A stretch of DNA of 64,000 nt from RYN-230 sp963837335 (GTDB lineage Bacteria > Actinomycetota > Actinomycetes > Streptosporangiales > Streptosporangiaceae), in contig CAWINS010000073.1 in NCBI GenBank assembly GCA_963837335.1, positions 15,707-79,706 on the forward strand, written 5' to 3'. Below the pieces are notes generated by a model. That model saw only the letters and a program-made list of their open reading frames with translations. It did no database searches and was not told where the DNA came from. Shown one piece after another: positions 62,045 through 64,000 of this stretch. Numbering within the stretch: position 1 is the stretch's first letter; each line of letters begins with the position of its first letter. A program made the translations under genes and the position numbers.

Positions 62045-62995
62045 TCAGGTGATGGCGGCTGGCCGGTCGGGCTGGTCGTCCGTGACGTGGGAGTGCCCCC
62101 GCGCGAGCAGGACCAGGTAGGCAGCGAGGACGATGCCGGTGAGATTGATAAGCAGCTGGAGACCTGACTCTCCCGCATCATGGAACCGGCCGAAGACTAG
62201 GGCCAGCGCTCCGTTGCCCGCTGCCGGGATCGTGGTGACCGAGATGAATACGCCCACCAGCGCCGCCGACTTGGCGGAGGTAAGCGACAGCGTCCCGGCC
62301 GCACCGGCCACCAGCGCCGTGATGAGCGAAAACCAGCCAGGCTGGTAGATAAACTCGGTGCCCGTCGAGTTCGCCAGGTCGCTGGCGTGGACCAGGCCGC
62401 TAGCGCGCCACGCCGCAGCGACGGCAGCTGTCACGGCGATCGCTCCAGCGAACCCGACGACGAGCGCTGTTATCCCGTGGCGCACGGCGTCGCCCCGGCG
62501 CAACCGCAGGCCGACCGCTACACCGGCGAGCGGGCCGAACTCAGGCCCCACGACCATCGCGCCAACAATGGTGATCGGGGAGTTCGTCGCGACGCCGATC
62601 GCCGCGAGGATGCAGGCGAGAATCATGAACGCCATGAACGTCCAGGTCAGCGTCGAGTCCTCACCCGTACTGGCGATGACCTCGTCCCAGATGATGGCAT
62701 CGGCTCCCTCGCCCGGCGCGTCGCGCTCAGCTTGACGCATGCCCGTACCGATAGCCGTATCGACTCCGCGCCAGCTGATTGAGCCGCGCTGGTCGACGCC
62801 CAGCTCCCGCAGCTCGCTGACGACCTGCTGCACGCACTCGCGAACCAGGTTGACCTGGAACAGGTCACCGGCCGGCTCGCGAGCTACCCCTACGAGCACC
62901 ACGAGATTGGCCGCTCCAGGCTGTCGGCGCAGTACCTCCTCAACCCCGTCACTCAGGTCGGCCGGGCTCACCACGCGCACATGCAGCATCGACAT
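62045..62995 (-). CDS. DUF389-family membrane protein
   Basis: 316 residues from ATG 62995. A soluble N-terminal part (MLHVRVVSPADLSDGVEEVL, VNLVRECVQQVVSELRELGV) of about 110 residues leads into five or six helices. The family core is FMAFMILACILAAIGVATNS, PITIVGAMVVGPEFGPLAGV, VGLFISVTTIPAAGN-like GVFISVTTIPAAGNGALALV. DUF389 proteins are widespread and their transport role is unclear. It is the last intact gene before tRNA-derived fragments. Confidence 0.9.
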   Translation of the reverse strand: MSMLHVRVVSPADLSDGVEEVLRRQPGAANLVVLVGVAREPAGDLFQVNLVRECVQQVVSELRELGVDQRGSISWRGVDTAIGTGMRQAERDAPGEGADAIIWDEVIASTGEDSTLTWTFMAFMILACILAAIGVATNSPITIVGAMVVGPEFGPLAGVAVGLRLRRGDAVRHGITALVVGFAGAIAVTAAVAAAWRASGLVHASDLANSTGTEFIYQPGWFSLITALVAGAAGTLSLTSAKSAALVGVFISVTTIPAAGNGALALVFGRFHDAGESGLQLLINLTGIVLAAYLVLLARGHSHVTDDQPDRPAAIT

Positions 62996-63306
62996 GCTGG
63001 GCAAGCCTGCCCCACCTCGTCCGCCACCGTCAACTGAACCGACGCCCGCGCGCCGGATGCCCCTGAGAGGCCAGCCGGGCTGATCGTGGATGGCGCCGCT
63101 CGCGGAATGGTGCTCACCAGCAGGGAGACAGGCAAGCATGCCCTCTCGTGCGCGCTCACCTGCCCGATCCAGCTACAGGCAGTGAGGCGTCCAAAGCAAC
63201 GTGCCGTCGTGGTCGTCCGCCTGAACTATGGTTCCGCGGTCGGTAACCGCTATCGGCAACCAGCACGCCTGTGATCGCGGGGATGTACGTAAGGGTCGGC
63301 TCGGAC

Positions 63307-63326
63307 CTCGGACACATACCATTTTG
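63307..63326 (+). repeat. tRNA-Leu 3'-end-like fragment (possible att site)
   Basis: CTCGGACACATACCATTTTG resembles CTCGGACACCAACCATTTG at 60230-60248, the tRNA-Leu 3' end plus its downstream flank. Two substitutions and one inserted T. Confidence 0.6.
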
Positions 63327-63387
63327 CTCTGACCTGCGGTTTCGCGTACCACGCCCTCACAGGAAGCTGCAATTCCGCAGGTCAGAG
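63327..63387. repeat. 13-bp perfect inverted repeat
   Basis: CTCTGACCTGCGG (63327-63339) and CCGCAGGTCAGAG (63375-63387) are exact complements 35 bases apart, placed between two tRNA-Leu-derived fragments. It could be a recombinase site arm or a terminator. Confidence 0.65.
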
Positions 63388-63388
63388 A

Positions 63389-63413
63389 CATGGGGGTTCA
63401 AGTCCCTCTCGGA
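63389..63413 (+). repeat. tRNA-Leu T-arm fragment
   Basis: CATGGGGGTTCAAGTCCCTC followed by TCGGA matches 60210-60235 of tRNA-Leu with one substitution and one deletion. No 5' tRNA half is nearby, so it is not a functional tRNA. Confidence 0.7.
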
Positions 63414-63523
63414 GTCGTCCGATTCACCCATAGGGGCTTAGACCCGGCGGCGGCATCGATGTAGGCGAGTTGCGCACGCCAGCCCGCATCACACCCAACC
63501 GCATCAAGAACGGAATGTTCGAG

Positions 63524-64000
63524 TCAGCGGAAAGCTGGGCCGGGATCGTTGGCGTCGTCGGCGCTGGGGCGGTGCGCGAGGTACTCAGCCAGCAATCCGT
63601 CCGGGTGCCGCAGGCGCACTCCCGGGCCGGGGGCGCTCCCACGCTGCTGCACGATCTGCGCGCCGGCGGCGACCTGCCGGACGACCGCGTCATCCAGGTT
63701 CGCGTTCAGGATCGTGACATGGGTCTCGGCTGCCAGGCTCGCCCGGTCCAGTTTTTCCCTTGTCCATCTCGAGGATGAGGAACGGCCAGACCGCGACGAC
63801 ATGCAGCCCAGACTCCGGATATCCATGTCCATGTCCGGGGACACCGACGTCAGAGGACGGGTGGTCGCGGTCGGGGATGCCGACGCGGACGAACCCCTTG
63901 AGTTCCTCGGTGCTGTGAGCCTCGTGGGCAGGGACCCCTTAGCCTGGTCGCGCTGGCGGCGATACTGAGACGGGACAGGGCGAGGCCGAGCACGCCGAGT
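63524..64000 (-). pseudogene. Unrecognised protein gene with frameshifts, partial at window edge
   Basis: Leftward frames hold protein-like segments that join only with indels: LGLALSRLSIAASATRLRG (about 63935-63990), then VPAHEAHSTEELKGFVRVGI and YPESGLHVVAVWPFLILEMD (about 63770-63930), then EKLDRASLAAETHVTILNAN and LDDAVVRQVAAGAQIVQQRG (about 63660-63770) to a stop at 63524. I do not recognise the family. The hydrophobic first piece may be a signal or membrane segment. Confidence that it is coding rests only on the regular amino-acid pattern across the frames. Confidence 0.4.

Noticed and set aside
63389..63413. A second tRNA-Leu
   Set aside because: Only a T-arm fragment with a deletion; no anticodon arm nearby.

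Overview
The window is high-GC actinobacterial DNA (roughly 70% G+C over most of its length). It has GTG, TTG and possibly CTG starts, actinobacterial family signatures (F420-type LLM oxidoreductase, DUF5703, SigE-type sigma factor, MFS-thymidylate kinase fusion, split LigD modules) and the locus topA - tmk fusion - holB - ricT - TAP-like hydrolase - tRNA-Thr, which I recall as conserved in streptomycete-like genomes. Genus cannot be fixed from the sequence alone; Streptosporangiales, Streptomyces relatives or Catenulispora-like lineages are all plausible.

Layout. 0-1.5 kb: a methyltransferase, a ClpP-like protein without its catalytic Ser/His, and an XRE regulator in one leftward operon. 1.6-11.5 kb: accessory metabolism (Baeyer-Villiger-type monooxygenase, patatin, alpha/beta hydrolase, a divergent TetR/MFS efflux pair with clustered operator boxes, LLM oxidoreductase, DapA-family aldolase, Gfo/Idh/MocA dehydrogenase, DksA-like protein). 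11.6-16 kb: a tandem duplication of an IlvD/Edd sugar-acid dehydratase whose second copy carries many single-base insertions, then a broken amino-acid permease. 16-22 kb: MerR regulator, NHEJ ligase and polymerase genes, DinB protein, UvrD-like helicase. 22-34 kb: PRC-barrel protein, secreted GH12-like protein, a split lysylphosphatidylglycerol-synthase-type membrane protein, TetR, a decayed ABC transporter, a Tat-exported phospholipase C and a membrane-anchored CbbX-like AAA protein.

34.364-44.234 kb is an integrative element inserted in the 3' end of tRNA-Thr(CGT). It is bounded by a 51-bp direct repeat and has a matching pair of putative integrase arm sites near both ends. It carries integrase, excisionase, a RepSA-like initiator, an XRE/TPR regulator with two identical-type operators, an anti-sigma-like ATPase with a small XRE partner, and a lower-GC cargo segment with a TIR-domain protein flanked by a family of palindromic repeats. 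No FtsK/Tra-type transfer gene was recognised.

44-60 kb is mostly housekeeping: TAP-like hydrolase, ricT, holB, MFS-tmk fusion, topA and an M20 peptidase. A MarR/MFS pair and a sigma factor/propeller pair lie between ricT and holB. 60-64 kb: tRNA-Leu(GAG) with a serine-recombinase remnant, an AraC/VOC pair, a DUF389 protein, and tRNA-derived fragments at 63.3-63.4 kb that suggest the far end of a decayed island.

A recurring feature is single-base frameshifts in otherwise recognisable genes, concentrated in accessory and mobile regions, while long core genes (topA, uvrD-like, tmk fusion, ligD modules) are intact. This may be real gene decay or local assembly error; raw reads would decide. All functional calls rest on reading motifs by eye; no database search was run.
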